Below, in pieces: positions 30,151-39,812 of a stretch of DNA of 64,000 nt (within the stretch, counting starts at the first letter, position 1; each line of letters begins with the position of its first letter). Source of the stretch: GCA-2862585 sp965277895 (lineage in GTDB: Bacteria; Bacteroidota; Bacteroidia; Flavobacteriales; UBA7312); the NCBI GenBank assembly GCA_965277895.1, contig CBDIDR010000001.1:372001-436000 (forward strand), written 5' to 3'. The position numbers and the translations under genes are program-made. A model generated the notes under the pieces. That model saw nothing but the letters and a program-made list of their open reading frames with translations, searched no databases and was not told the origin of the DNA.

Positions 30151-30980
30151 GGTATTTAATTTATATAATTTTCCCGCTTATATTTTGGTCGTGTGAGCAA
30201 ACAGTTTACGACAATCCAGACTATCAATTGGTATTTTCAGAGGAATTTAGAGGCGAGACGATAGATGAGTCTGTCTGGAATTTTGAAATTGGCACAGGCT
30301 GTCAGTATGGTGTAAACCTAGACGGTTGGGGTAATTTTGAAAACCAATATTATCTTTCAGAAAACGCTTCCATCGTTGATAACGAATACTTGCAAATAGA
30401 AGCCAAGGAAGACACCGTTTATTTTACGCATTGTAATGGCAGCTTTCAGTCAAGGGAATATACTTCGGCAAGGCTGAACACAAAAAATAAATTCGACTTT
30501 ATATACGGTAAGATAGAAGCCTCAATTAAAACCGATTTGCGACAAGGCATTTGGCACGCTTTTTGGATGTTGCCCTCTTTTCCGACGGTATCATGGCCTT
30601 ACTCTGGTGAGTTGGATATACTCGAGCTATCGTATAGAGATCAAAATGTGTTTTATGCAGGGACCCTTCACCACTCAGGAGCACCCATTGGAGCATCTTA
30701 TGATTACTCGAACAACACCTCCTATTTTGATGACTTTCATTTGTATACATTAGAGTGGGACAGAGCATCAATAAAGTGGTATGTCGATGATGTATTAGTA
30801 AACACTATTACACGCTCAAGCAATGCAACTCTCGATAATAATTGGCCTTTCGATAAGGAATTTCATTTGATTTTGAATTCTGCTGTTGGCGGAACGCTAG
30901 GCGGTACTCCTGACTTTGGCGGTCAGCCTCAGTACATGATGGTCGATTATGTAAAAGTGTATCAAAAAATTATGGACTAA
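30147..30980 (+). CDS. GH16 family beta-glucanase lipoprotein (laminarinase-like)
   Basis: 277 aa, lipid-anchored (FWSC, Cys16). Seen: the GH16 start LVFSEEFRGETID, the strand KFDFIYGKIEASIKT, and the catalytic motif E155-L-D157-I-L-E160 (nucleophile, helper Asp, acid/base), followed by HLILNSAVGGTLGG. GH16 enzymes cut beta-1,3 or beta-1,3/1,4 glucans, agarose or carrageenan. The GELDILE form and the neighbouring GH3 fit a laminarinase. The start overlaps the upstream stop by 4 bp, and the stop overlaps the next ATG (TAATG). Likely acts at the outer-membrane surface. Exact substrate is inferred. Confidence 0.88.
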   Translation: MRYLIYIIFPLIFWSCEQTVYDNPDYQLVFSEEFRGETIDESVWNFEIGTGCQYGVNLDGWGNFENQYYLSENASIVDNEYLQIEAKEDTVYFTHCNGSFQSREYTSARLNTKNKFDFIYGKIEASIKTDLRQGIWHAFWMLPSFPTVSWPYSGELDILELSYRDQNVFYAGTLHHSGAPIGASYDYSNNTSYFDDFHLYTLEWDRASIKWYVDDVLVNTITRSSNATLDNNWPFDKEFHLILNSAVGGTLGGTPDFGGQPQYMMVDYVKVYQKIMD

Positions 30981-32224
30981 TGAGGTATCTATTCATATTA
31001 CTATTATTACATACGGTGGCATTTGCACAAGTGGTGCCAGTAGAAATTGTGAAAAAGGATAATGGCTATCAACTTCTTAGAGGAGGAGAGCCATATTATG
31101 TTAAAGGCGTTGGCGGATTGGAATATTTAGAGAAAGCCAAAGAATACGGTGCAAACTCATTCAGAACATGGTCAACTGAAAACGCCAAAGAACACCTTGA
31201 CAAAGCTCAAGAATTAGGCATGACGGTTTGCTTAGGCTTCTGGGCACAACACGAAAGACATGGCTTTGATTGGAGTAATGAAGTAGGCGTAAAACTACAA
31301 CTCGAAGCATTCGCTAAAGTCGTTGACGAAGTTAAAGACCATCCAGCATTGTTAATGTGGGCAGTAGGTAATGAAGTGGATTTATTCTACTCCAATTTTG
31401 ATGTTTGGAAACACATCAATGACATTGCTTTAATGATTAAAGAAAAAGACCCTCACCATCCTGTTACAACTGTTACAGCAGGTTTAGATGTGGCTGAGGT
31501 TAAGCTAATTCAGAAATATGCCCCTAGTCTAGATTTATTGGGCATTAACACCTATGGCGGATTAGACGGTGCTATTGAGTCCTTACCCTATTACGGATGG
31601 GATAAACCCTACATGATAACGGAGTGGGGACCAAATGGACACTGGGAATCGCCAAAAACAGATTGGGGAATACCTATTGAGCAGACCAGTACTGAAAAGG
31701 CAAAATCGTATAAAGAACGTTACGAGATGATTTTTGAAGATGCCGAAAACTGTCTTGGCTCATATGTCTTTTTGTGGGGCTTTAAGCAAGAAACTACATC
31801 CTCTTGGTACGGTTTATTTTTGCAAGACGGCACACAAACGAGCGTAATGGATGTACTCATCGAAAAGTGGAGCGGAAAAACACCAAACAACAGAGCTCCA
31901 GACTTGAATTCCTTTACTATAAATTCTAAAAATGCTTACGAAAGCGTAAAAGTAGAGAAGAAGAGCCCAATGCTGGTAAGCATAGATGCCTTTGACCCCA
32001 ATGACGATAAGCTCACTTACCACATTGAAGTTGTTCCAGAAAGTACAGACACAAAAGCTGGTGGTGATTATGAAGAAGCACCATCTGCTGTTTTTGAAAA
32101 GGTTTTTACTGATAATAACTTCAAAATAAAAGCCCCTTCAAAAAGCGGAAAATACCGTTTGTTTGTTGTTATTAAAGATGGTGAAAAAGGAGCTACTGCC
32201 AATATTCCTTTCTTAGTAAAGTAA
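30980..32224 (+). CDS. Clan GH-A TIM-barrel glycoside hydrolase with C-terminal Ig-like domain
   Basis: 414 aa, signal peptide MRYLFILLLLHTVAFAQ. The TIM-barrel part (~20-295) carries AVGNEVD (Glu132, acid/base position) and MITEWGPNG (Glu215, nucleophile position), the two glutamates of clan GH-A; FRTWSTEN and LGINTYGG also fit. Sequence resembles GH2-type barrels and beta-1,3-glucanase barrels; I cannot settle the family number. Residues ~305-414 (APDLNSFTIN ... YRLFVVIKDGEKGA) form an Ig-like domain. It ends the plus operon and its 3' end overlaps the convergent SGNH gene by 12 bp. Likely a glucan-active enzyme acting with GH16. Confidence 0.75.
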   Translation: MRYLFILLLLHTVAFAQVVPVEIVKKDNGYQLLRGGEPYYVKGVGGLEYLEKAKEYGANSFRTWSTENAKEHLDKAQELGMTVCLGFWAQHERHGFDWSNEVGVKLQLEAFAKVVDEVKDHPALLMWAVGNEVDLFYSNFDVWKHINDIALMIKEKDPHHPVTTVTAGLDVAEVKLIQKYAPSLDLLGINTYGGLDGAIESLPYYGWDKPYMITEWGPNGHWESPKTDWGIPIEQTSTEKAKSYKERYEMIFEDAENCLGSYVFLWGFKQETTSSWYGLFLQDGTQTSVMDVLIEKWSGKTPNNRAPDLNSFTINSKNAYESVKVEKKSPMLVSIDAFDPNDDKLTYHIEVVPESTDTKAGGDYEEAPSAVFEKVFTDNNFKIKAPSKSGKYRLFVVIKDGEKGATANIPFLVK

Positions 32225-33103
32225 ATCAAGCAAGGTATTATTAAACACATCCACTCCAGATTGATTTAGGTGATGAGAGTCGTAGAAATGCACACTATCA
32301 CTAAGTGTAATCAACTCATTAAAATTATAGTAGACTGAATAAGTCGACATCAAGGCATCAAACTTTTCGTTGCTTTCATACATCTTGTATTCCGCTAATG
32401 TAACTGGTGCTTGAACCAAGACTAATTCTATTCCACGTTCTTTAATTACCTCTACAATCTTTTCAAAAGCGGCCAGTTGAGGTTGTCTAATTTCATAAGG
32501 AGTACTTGCCGATTTTCTAAACTCTTGTTGTTGTCGTTCAACGAAACCACCAGAAATATAGGTGTCTTTTCCTATTGTTTTTTCTTCAGAAAAGTTAGCA
32601 TCTAGACTTAGTAATTGTCTGTAAGCAGAATAAAGGAGAGTATTAAATACTTTCATATGCTGAGCTTCTAGCCCCATTTTTACTGTTCGCCAATTCATAT
32701 TATCATTTGAAATAATATCCAAAGTCGATTCAATGCCATCTGAGCTAAAGGCCTGTGGACTAACTTCAAAAACAATTTTTTCACAATCAATACTGTCAAG
32801 GTATTTCTCCAAAACATAAAGGCTTTGAATTGGAGACTGACTGCTTGAACCTAAATTAAAACTACTAATACCATTTTTTGTGAAAAACCGAATATCAAAA
32901 CCCCTATAGGCGTGAGATGAGCCAATAAATAACACATCTACCTTCGGAAATTTAGGAATTTCATTAATTCTAGAATATAAATGCCCGCCTTGTTTTTTGA
33001 AAACAATGTTGGTATTAAGGTGTGCTGTTAGACCAAAAAATAAGGCAATGGGTAGCGTTGCAAAAACAGAAAACAGAACGATATGTTTAAGAAAATGCTT
33101 CAT
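32213..33103 (-). CDS. SGNH/GDSL-like protein paired with MBOAT acyltransferase
   Basis: About 296 aa from MKHFLKHIVLF at 33103. A longer frame to 33187 exists, but this ATG overlaps the MBOAT stop (TGATG), which favours translational coupling. Seen: one N-terminal membrane helix (IVLFSVFATLPIALFFGL), block I FIGSSHAYRGF with the expected catalytic Ser, and a C-terminal FYDSHHLNQSG with the Asp/His pair. This matches SGNH partners of AlgI/DltB-type O-acyltransferases (AlgJ/X, DltD-like). Inferred role: moves acetyl groups to an exported polymer in the periplasm, or removes them. Confidence 0.7.
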   Translation of the reverse strand: MKHFLKHIVLFSVFATLPIALFFGLTAHLNTNIVFKKQGGHLYSRINEIPKFPKVDVLFIGSSHAYRGFDIRFFTKNGISSFNLGSSSQSPIQSLYVLEKYLDSIDCEKIVFEVSPQAFSSDGIESTLDIISNDNMNWRTVKMGLEAQHMKVFNTLLYSAYRQLLSLDANFSEEKTIGKDTYISGGFVERQQQEFRKSASTPYEIRQPQLAAFEKIVEVIKERGIELVLVQAPVTLAEYKMYESNEKFDALMSTYSVYYNFNELITLSDSVHFYDSHHLNQSGVDVFNNTLLDLLY

Positions 33104-34554
33104 CAGAATTGAAAATAGATAAAAGGATTTTGCTCTGTTGGCGTAAAGACTATGATTGCAGCTATAACAATAGCGTAAAAACACCAACGTAGAAAACGGT
33201 TTAGTAGGCGTTCAATATTTTCTATTGCATATTCACTTTCACGCCCAAACCATTCAATCAGCACAAAAATGAGTAATAGAATTAGCGTAGTTGAAATGCT
33301 AACTTTTGAAATGAGTACAGGCATTGTAAAGAGACTCCAATCAAACATATATTGAAAATACTCTGTGGCATGACTCATACTTTCTGCTCTGAAAAACACC
33401 CACGCTATAACAGTCAGTAGAAAGGTCGATGTCATTTTTATAAGCTCCCTCATACTTGGAAAGAGTTTACCTTGAGCCACCGTATCTAAATGTGTTCGAT
33501 TCTTTTTGGAAAGAAGCAATGGTAAAAAGAATAACGCATTTAAAGCTCCCCAAATAATAAATGTCCAGTTTGCTCCGTGCCAAAATCCGCTCACTATAAA
33601 CACGATGAATACATTTCTGATTTGCTTACCCTTAGACGTTTTACTTCCGCCCAAAGGGATATACACATAGTCTCTAAACCAAGTGCTAAGAGAGATATGC
33701 CATCTCCTCCAGAACTCGGCGATATCTCTTGAGAAATACGGAAAACTAAAGTTCTTCATAAGATTGAAACCAAATAATCTTGCCGTTCCAATAGCAATAT
33801 CAGAGTAGCCTGAAAAATCACCATAAATCTGAAATGCAAAAAACACAGCTCCTAAAACTAGGATGCTAGCCGAATGGTCAGTAGGCGAGCTAAATATAGT
33901 ATTAGCTATTTCAGCACAGTTGTCCGCAATTATCATTTTCTTAAATAAACCCCAAAGAATCTGACGCATACCATCTACTGCGGAAGTATAGTCAAATTGT
34001 TTTTTCTTAATGAATTGAGGGAGAAGGTTAGGCGCTCGCTCAATAGGTCCTGCTACAAGCTGAGGGAAGAAAGAGACAAAAGCCGAGAAGGCTAAGACAT
34101 TTGTAGTTGGCTCTATTTTTTTACGGTATACATCTATGGTGTAACTCAAGGTTTGAAAGGTATAAAAGCTAATGCCAACAGGAAGAATAATACTAATGGT
34201 ACTTCCTTCAAAAGATGTTCCAAATAGTGTGAAGGCGGCAGTAAATTGCTCTATGAAAAAGTTGTAATACTTAAAGAATCCAAGTAGCCCAATGTTAACA
34301 CCAACACTAATCCACAATAGCAGTTTTCTTATAGAGACAGAATGACTTTCATTTTTTAGACCAAGACCAACGCAATAGTCAACGATTGTACTGAGTATAA
34401 TTAAGCTTAAAAACCGCCAATCCCAACAGCTATAGAAATAGTAGCTGGAAAGTAATAGCACCCCATTTTGTAATTTTAAATTCTTGTTACATAGCCAGTA
34501 TAAACAAAAGACTATGGGTAAGAAAAAAGCAAATTCTAAAGAATTAAACAGCAT
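33103..34554 (-). CDS. MBOAT family O-acyltransferase (AlgI-like)
   Basis: 483 aa, multi-spanning membrane protein. Seen: SFYTFQTLSYTIDVYR, FFPQLVAGPIERA, the conserved RRWHISLSTWFRDYVYIPLGG (His286) and the catalytic SGFWHGANW (His326), all hallmarks of AlgI/DltB-like MBOAT proteins. These move acyl groups, usually acetyl, across the inner membrane to polysaccharides. It lies 50 bp after the modular GH16 stop on the same strand and overlaps the SGNH partner. Why a glucan locus carries an acetylation pair is open: it may modify a surface glycan made with the locus or simply be a neighbour. Confidence 0.88.
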   Translation of the reverse strand: MLFNSLEFAFFLPIVFCLYWLCNKNLKLQNGVLLLSSYYFYSCWDWRFLSLIILSTIVDYCVGLGLKNESHSVSIRKLLLWISVGVNIGLLGFFKYYNFFIEQFTAAFTLFGTSFEGSTISIILPVGISFYTFQTLSYTIDVYRKKIEPTTNVLAFSAFVSFFPQLVAGPIERAPNLLPQFIKKKQFDYTSAVDGMRQILWGLFKKMIIADNCAEIANTIFSSPTDHSASILVLGAVFFAFQIYGDFSGYSDIAIGTARLFGFNLMKNFSFPYFSRDIAEFWRRWHISLSTWFRDYVYIPLGGSKTSKGKQIRNVFIVFIVSGFWHGANWTFIIWGALNALFFLPLLLSKKNRTHLDTVAQGKLFPSMRELIKMTSTFLLTVIAWVFFRAESMSHATEYFQYMFDWSLFTMPVLISKVSISTTLILLLIFVLIEWFGRESEYAIENIERLLNRFLRWCFYAIVIAAIIVFTPTEQNPFIYFQF

Positions 34555-34604
34555 GTTTCTTTGGCAATTGACACAAACATACAGAAAGGAATGTTAATTC
34601 CCGA

Positions 34605-37600
34605 TTATTGAAATAGGATTTTGTGATAAATACCGCCAGACTTTGTAGAGACTTCTAAAAAGTAAACACCTTTAGATATACCATTAATATCAACCGTTTT
34701 GGTATACTCTCCACTATATTCGGTCAATTCTTCACTAAAGACTTCTTCGCCAATTACACTTAGTAGTCTGACGCTCAAGACTTGGGTTTTTTCTGATGAA
34801 AAATAGATGTTAAATGTTCCGTTTGTAGGATTTGGATATACATCTAGTCCAGATACTACTTCAGCAGCTACTCTTTCACCACCTAATGTGTATGTTACAG
34901 GCTGTGAGAAAATGGTTGCCCATGATGTACCGTTTGTACCACAAGCTCCTCTTATTCTCCAAGAAATCTCGTCTCCTGGGTTTTGGTTGAACTTGGTTTG
35001 AGAAGTAGCCGTTCCTGGTATATCATTCCATTCGTAAACTGCTCCCGTTGTTACATTAGTCATCTCGAGGAAGTAATGGTCTGGTGCGCCACTCTCTGGT
35101 GTGTCCCAAGACATAATTACTGCCGTATTAGCTCCGTTGGAACTTGTTGTTAAGTTCATTGGCATCTTATCACAGGCTGCTTCAGTACTGAAGGCTGAGA
35201 AGTCACCCCATCCCGAATGATACATTGGGTCTGAGTTGCCATCTTCGTCTACGTTTCCTGTACACCATGCTTTAGTGTGCCATTCGTAATCTGTACTCGC
35301 TGTAAAGTTTCCTTTCAAGCCATTGATGTTTCCTTCAGAATCACCATTGACATAGCGGAAGTTGTTAGCACCTAACTCACGCATCTTTCCTTTTGACTGC
35401 CATACGCCCCACTCTCCAGATGGTGCATCGGCAAAGAAAGTTACCCAATTTGCTTCTGTAGATACTGAAAGGTTATCTAAGTTAGGACAAGCTGGTAAAG
35501 TGGTGTACTCTGAGTTAGCTGACCAATCCGACTGACAGTTGATTGTCAAGTCTTCGTTTAGTACTCTCGCTCTCATAGACCACTCGTAAGTAGTACCAGG
35601 CTCCATAAAGTAACGTGTTCTACTTGTACCGTTAAAGGCAGTAGTGTTTATTGGTCCGGCAGAGATTACTGTCCAGTCTGTTGTGCCTACTACTCTGTAA
35701 CGAATCATATAGTGTGATGGTGCAGCATCTGTTGATGACCAGTTGAATGTTACTCTATTGTGAATAATGTTATCAACTGATAGTCCAGAAGGAACAACAT
35801 CGCAAGGGTCTTGAGAATATAGACAAGAACCATCATCTGTAGTGGCATCGGAATTATAATTAGTTGCCTCTGAATCCGTACACCCACTAATTTCTTGATA
35901 GCAGCTTTCACAACTTGCAAAACAAACTACAGGCAAATCAATCACATCGCCGCATTGTAGGTTTAAACCATAATTACCATATTCATCATTTGGATTATAA
36001 TCACAGTCTGAGCCAAAAGGGATGCTTCCGCTTTGTCCCCATCCTGACCAATTATCACTAGAACCAGTATAGGAGTATAAGTATTCAAATTCACCTACCT
36101 CAAATTCAGCAGTTCCTTCCCAAATATTATCTTGATTATCATCTTGGAGTGTTACGCCCCAGCCAGACCATCCATTCCATGAGCCATTTACCACAACATT
36201 ACTAAAGCCATCTGCAAGTGGACCATCTGTATCAACTCTGAAGGTAACCTGTGGGGGTATACACTCAGATATACAACTGCCATCATCGTATTCCGCCTCA
36301 GGATTATAGTTTACTGATGACGGATCGGTACATCCGCCCATACAATCGTCACACTGTCCATATACATCGTTTAAGGTAATGTCATCACCATTGAGATAAA
36401 TTAGCCTGTTGGCATAGGTTGAATTGTCTGTTATAGCTACACATGAACCGTTTCCACTGTTAACATCATCTATAAGATTTTCTTGCCCTGCCCAATCGTC
36501 AATAGAGTATTTGTATTCTAATTGCCCATCATTATCTTCAAAAGTATAGCTTGCAGACCAAATGCCATCGCCGTCTTCATCACTCATCGGGTTACATGAG
36601 CCGCACCAGTTATTAAATGGTCCAGAGATGTAAACTGTTTCTGGATTTTCCCCCGAGCAGTTCATATTTACATTGAAATTAATCTGCTCAATACAGCTTC
36701 CATCATCAAATGTTGCATTGGGATTGTAATTGGAAGCGTTGGGGTTGGTACATCCTCCTCCTAAGCAATCACCACACTGACCATAAACATCATTAACTGT
36801 AAAATCGTTTCCATTCAGGTAAATTACCCTATTGGCATAAGTGCTGTAATCTGTATTTCCTACACATGAGCCGTTGCCACTCGTCACATCATCAATAAGG
36901 TTTTCTTGCCCTGCCCAGTTGTCAATGGAGTATTTATATTCTAATTGACCATCATTATTTTCAAACGAATAGCTAGCAGTCCATATGCCATCTCCATTCT
37001 CATCACTCATAGGGTGGCATTGTCCACACCAATTATTAAATGGTCCTGAAATATAAACCGTCTCTGGGTTTTCGCTTGAGCAATTTAAATCTACATTGAA
37101 GGTAACTACTTCAACACAACTTCCATCATCAAATGTCGCATCTGGATTATAATTGGATGAGTTTGGGTTTGTGCACCCCATGATATCGTTGGTTTGGTAG
37201 ACTCTTACATAATCAACTTCTATGTCAGAAGGAAAAACAGTGTTGTCGTTTGGTCCACTGTTAGTTACGGCTAAATTCAGAATAATGTACCAATTGTCTT
37301 GATTATACGGCCATTCGAATCCACCTGAAAATGAAGCTGGGGTTATGAAGTGTTTCAAATCTCCATCGACATACCAACCGATATAATTTTCATACCAAAT
37401 TATAGAGTAGGTGTGAAAATCATCAGCATACGAGCCGTTAATTGTGGTGTTCCATGATTGGTATATGCTTGACCCTTGACAGCCATCTCCTGCGTGTGCA
37501 GCTCCTGTTGTTTGATTGGTTGGTCCATCGTTGCCCCACTGCTCCATGATGTCAATCTCTCCATTTTCGGGCCAGCAGCCGCCATTAGGCAATAACCAAA

Positions 37601-37973
37601 AGGCGGGCCAAAAGCCAGTCCCGTCAATGGTTTTCATTCGAGCTTCTACTTTTCCGTATCGGAAGTCAAATTTGTCTCTAGTAATAATTCTTGAAGATGA
37701 GTAAAAATAGGGAACATTCCATTGCCCAAGGATACCTTGAGGTTCTTCTCGAGCTTCAATGGTTAGATGTCCATTTTCTACACTTGTATTTTCTTCTTGA
37801 TAATACTGCAGCTCACCATTTCCCCAGCCCCAGTCGCCTGTGCCGATTTCGTGAGTCCAGTATTCTGAGTTGATACTGTTTCCGCTAAATTCATCACTCC
37901 ATATTAGCTCCCATTCTTGTGCATTTAGAATACACGGAATAATCGCTAATATGTAAATGATAAATCGCTTCAT
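34605..37973 (-). CDS. Modular secreted GH16 beta-glucanase with E-set, FN3 and T9SS domains
   Basis: 1,122 aa. Signal peptide 1-19 (ends CILNAQ). GH16 domain 20-265 with the catalytic motif E139-I-D-I-M-E144 after NGGCWPENG. Then GCTNPNSSNYNP-type acidic repeats alternate with two closely related E-set/CBM48-like domains (TVYISGPFNNWCGQC and TVYISGPFNNWCGSC) and a third, different one (VVVNGSWNGWSGWG). Then come three FN3-like domains and a type A T9SS tail (VYPNPTNGTFNI). The FN3 part is nearly identical in DNA to copies at 23.2 and 49.5 kb, but the sorting tail has its own sequence. It lies 6 bp after the GH3 gene. Predicted extracellular laminarinase, tethered by multiple binding modules. 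Confidence 0.9.
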   Translation of the reverse strand: MKRFIIYILAIIPCILNAQEWELIWSDEFSGNSINSEYWTHEIGTGDWGWGNGELQYYQEENTSVENGHLTIEAREEPQGILGQWNVPYFYSSSRIITRDKFDFRYGKVEARMKTIDGTGFWPAFWLLPNGGCWPENGEIDIMEQWGNDGPTNQTTGAAHAGDGCQGSSIYQSWNTTINGSYADDFHTYSIIWYENYIGWYVDGDLKHFITPASFSGGFEWPYNQDNWYIILNLAVTNSGPNDNTVFPSDIEVDYVRVYQTNDIMGCTNPNSSNYNPDATFDDGSCVEVVTFNVDLNCSSENPETVYISGPFNNWCGQCHPMSDENGDGIWTASYSFENNDGQLEYKYSIDNWAGQENLIDDVTSGNGSCVGNTDYSTYANRVIYLNGNDFTVNDVYGQCGDCLGGGCTNPNASNYNPNATFDDGSCIEQINFNVNMNCSGENPETVYISGPFNNWCGSCNPMSDEDGDGIWSASYTFEDNDGQLEYKYSIDDWAGQENLIDDVNSGNGSCVAITDNSTYANRLIYLNGDDITLNDVYGQCDDCMGGCTDPSSVNYNPEAEYDDGSCISECIPPQVTFRVDTDGPLADGFSNVVVNGSWNGWSGWGVTLQDDNQDNIWEGTAEFEVGEFEYLYSYTGSSDNWSGWGQSGSIPFGSDCDYNPNDEYGNYGLNLQCGDVIDLPVVCFASCESCYQEISGCTDSEATNYNSDATTDDGSCLYSQDPCDVVPSGLSVDNIIHNRVTFNWSSTDAAPSHYMIRYRVVGTTDWTVISAGPINTTAFNGTSRTRYFMEPGTTYEWSMRARVLNEDLTINCQSDWSANSEYTTLPACPNLDNLSVSTEANWVTFFADAPSGEWGVWQSKGKMRELGANNFRYVNGDSEGNINGLKGNFTASTDYEWHTKAWCTGNVDEDGNSDPMYHSGWGDFSAFSTEAACDKMPMNLTTSSNGANTAVIMSWDTPESGAPDHYFLEMTNVTTGAVYEWNDIPGTATSQTKFNQNPGDEISWRIRGACGTNGTSWATIFSQPVTYTLGGERVAAEVVSGLDVYPNPTNGTFNIYFSSEKTQVLSVRLLSVIGEEVFSEELTEYSGEYTKTVDINGISKGVYFLEVSTKSGGIYHKILFQ
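34828..35770 (-). repeat. Long repeat copy C (inverted relative to copies A and B)
   Basis: It encodes the FN3-like domains of the modular GH16. It matches 23230-24173 and 49513-50456 almost base for base in reverse complement. Identity ends abruptly at 'aaatcc' in the YPNP codons: copies A/B continue 'gtcaagaga', this copy 'tacaaacgga'. The other end fades near the first FN3 strand. Confidence 0.9.
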
Positions 37974-37979
37974 ATATTT

Positions 37980-39812
37980 TTAATACGTTAAGCCGTATCC
38001 AAGTTTGAATAGCGGGTCGTAGTCTTCATCGCCAAAATTAACAGGGACATTGTCCATGTCTTTTGGCCATGAGAACGATAGTTTTCCGCTTGGTGCTACA
38101 TCGCCAAACAACACATCTGATACACCGTCTCCTTCAGTTCCAGGCAACCATGCTACCATAAAGGCATCTGCTGCCTCAATTTCTTCGGTTACAATTAGTG
38201 GTCTACCAGTAATTAGTACAACAGTATAAGGAATATTCAAGGCTTCAACATTGGCAATAGTTTGCTTGTCTTCTTTTGAGAGGTATAATGTGTCTGAGTC
38301 ACCTTCCATTTCTGTGTAAGGGTTTTCACCTATGACTACTACTGCAGCATCAAAGCTGCCGTCTGTTTTGCCGTCAGCACTTAAAGTTGCTGATGCTTGT
38401 TCTGAGATTCCCTCCCAAATAGTAGTTCCTTCGGTAATATCGCCTAGAGCACCTTGCCACTCGATTGTCCAGCCTCCACATTGCTTACCTATATCGTCAG
38501 CACCTGAGCCACAAACTAAATAATTCTTGTCTTTGGCTAATGGAAGCATATTGTCATTTTTCAATAGTACTTGTGATTTTTGAACGGCTTCTCTCGCAAT
38601 AGCACGGTGTTCTTCACCTCCTGCTTTCTCTAATAAAGAACGGTCAGCCATTGGGTTTTCCATAAGGCCTGAACGAAACTTAATTCTTAGGATTCTTCTT
38701 ACAGCGTCATCAATTCTTTCTTCTGTGATAAGTCCTTCGTCGAATGATTCTTTGAACAGGCTAATGAACGTTTTGTAATGTTCGCCACCCCATATTACTG
38801 CACCTGGAACCATAATCATATCAACTCCCGCATTTACAGAATTGATAATATCAGATTTATAATCGCCTGGTATTTCATCAATTCCTTGCCAATCAGAAAT
38901 AACGAATCCGTCAAAGCCTAATTCTCCTTTCAATAAATCGTTAAATAGGTAACCGTTTGCATGACACTTCAATCCGTTAATACTGTTAAAAGATGCCATA
39001 ACTGTTCCAACTCCAGCTTCTATAGCTGCGATGTAAGGCGGCAAGTATTTAGCACGAATTAAAGAGTCTGAAATTAGAGCATTACCACGGTCTATTTTAT
39101 CTGGTTGATTATCCATACCAGTTCCCCATTCGGTAGCTCCATCACCAATGAAGTGCTTGGCACAAGCGACTACTGATATGTTTGAACTTCCTAATGTTTT
39201 GGTTTGATAACCTTCTATAGAGGCTACTCCCATATTGGTAACGATTTCTACGTCTTCAGAATAACCTTCGTAGTGCCTTCCCCAACGCTCATCTTCAGCA
39301 ATAGCGATACATGGGCTAAAATTCCAATTAATTCCTGTAGCAGCAACTTCTACAGCCGTAGCTTCAGAAACTTTTCTACATACTTCATAGTCGTTAGCAC
39401 AACCTAAACCAACATTGTGAGGGAATATGGTTGCTCCATGCACATTGTTGTGACCATGAACAGCGTCAATACCGTATATTAAAGGAATTCCTAGTCTAGA
39501 AGAAAGGGCTACTCTTTGGTATTCATCGTACAAGTCGGTCCATGCTTCGAAATGATTAGTGTCGGGGTGAGAGCCTCCTCCACTTAATAACGACCCAATT
39601 CCATAATAAGCAATATCTTGAATGGTATCTAAAAACTGCTGATCTATCTGAGTCATCTGACCAATTTTTTCTTCAACGGTCATTAAGGCTATTATAGAAT
39701 CAATCTTGCTTTCTATTTGAGCACTATTATCACTTGCGAGGTCGTGTTTACCATTTATTGTGCATGAGCTAAAGGCGAATAAAAGACCTACTATAAAACT
39801 GTATCTAATCAT
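37980..39812 (-). CDS. GH3 family beta-glucosidase, lipoprotein
   Basis: 610 aa. Lipobox AFSSC (Cys17). Seen: the GH3 N-terminal barrel with GIDAVHGHNNV, the ACAKHFIGDG motif (Lys219-His220), and the nucleophile GFVISDWQG (Asp307). The C-terminal sandwich has LLKNDNMLPLAK and VVVIGENPYTEMEGD. Length and end (KLGYGLTY) fit exo-acting beta-glucosidases without an added FnIII domain. It would cleave glucose from glucan oligomers in the periplasm or at the surface. Its ATG overlaps the MFS stop (TAATG), linking sugar release to import. Confidence 0.92.
   Translation of the reverse strand: MIRYSFIVGLLFAFSSCTINGKHDLASDNSAQIESKIDSIIALMTVEEKIGQMTQIDQQFLDTIQDIAYYGIGSLLSGGGSHPDTNHFEAWTDLYDEYQRVALSSRLGIPLIYGIDAVHGHNNVHGATIFPHNVGLGCANDYEVCRKVSEATAVEVAATGINWNFSPCIAIAEDERWGRHYEGYSEDVEIVTNMGVASIEGYQTKTLGSSNISVVACAKHFIGDGATEWGTGMDNQPDKIDRGNALISDSLIRAKYLPPYIAAIEAGVGTVMASFNSINGLKCHANGYLFNDLLKGELGFDGFVISDWQGIDEIPGDYKSDIINSVNAGVDMIMVPGAVIWGGEHYKTFISLFKESFDEGLITEERIDDAVRRILRIKFRSGLMENPMADRSLLEKAGGEEHRAIAREAVQKSQVLLKNDNMLPLAKDKNYLVCGSGADDIGKQCGGWTIEWQGALGDITEGTTIWEGISEQASATLSADGKTDGSFDAAVVVIGENPYTEMEGDSDTLYLSKEDKQTIANVEALNIPYTVVLITGRPLIVTEEIEAADAFMVAWLPGTEGDGVSDVLFGDVAPSGKLSFSWPKDMDNVPVNFGDEDYDPLFKLGYGLTY

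Noticed and set aside
33104..33187. 28-residue N-terminal extension of the SGNH protein.
   Set aside because: It overlaps the MBOAT coding end; ATG 33103 forms a TGATG junction and a clean membrane leader.
34807..35001. Plus-strand frame repeating a minus-strand frame seen at 23996-24202 and 50279-50485.
   Set aside because: All three are antisense shadows of the shared FN3/T9SS DNA; the coding sense is the fibronectin reading.
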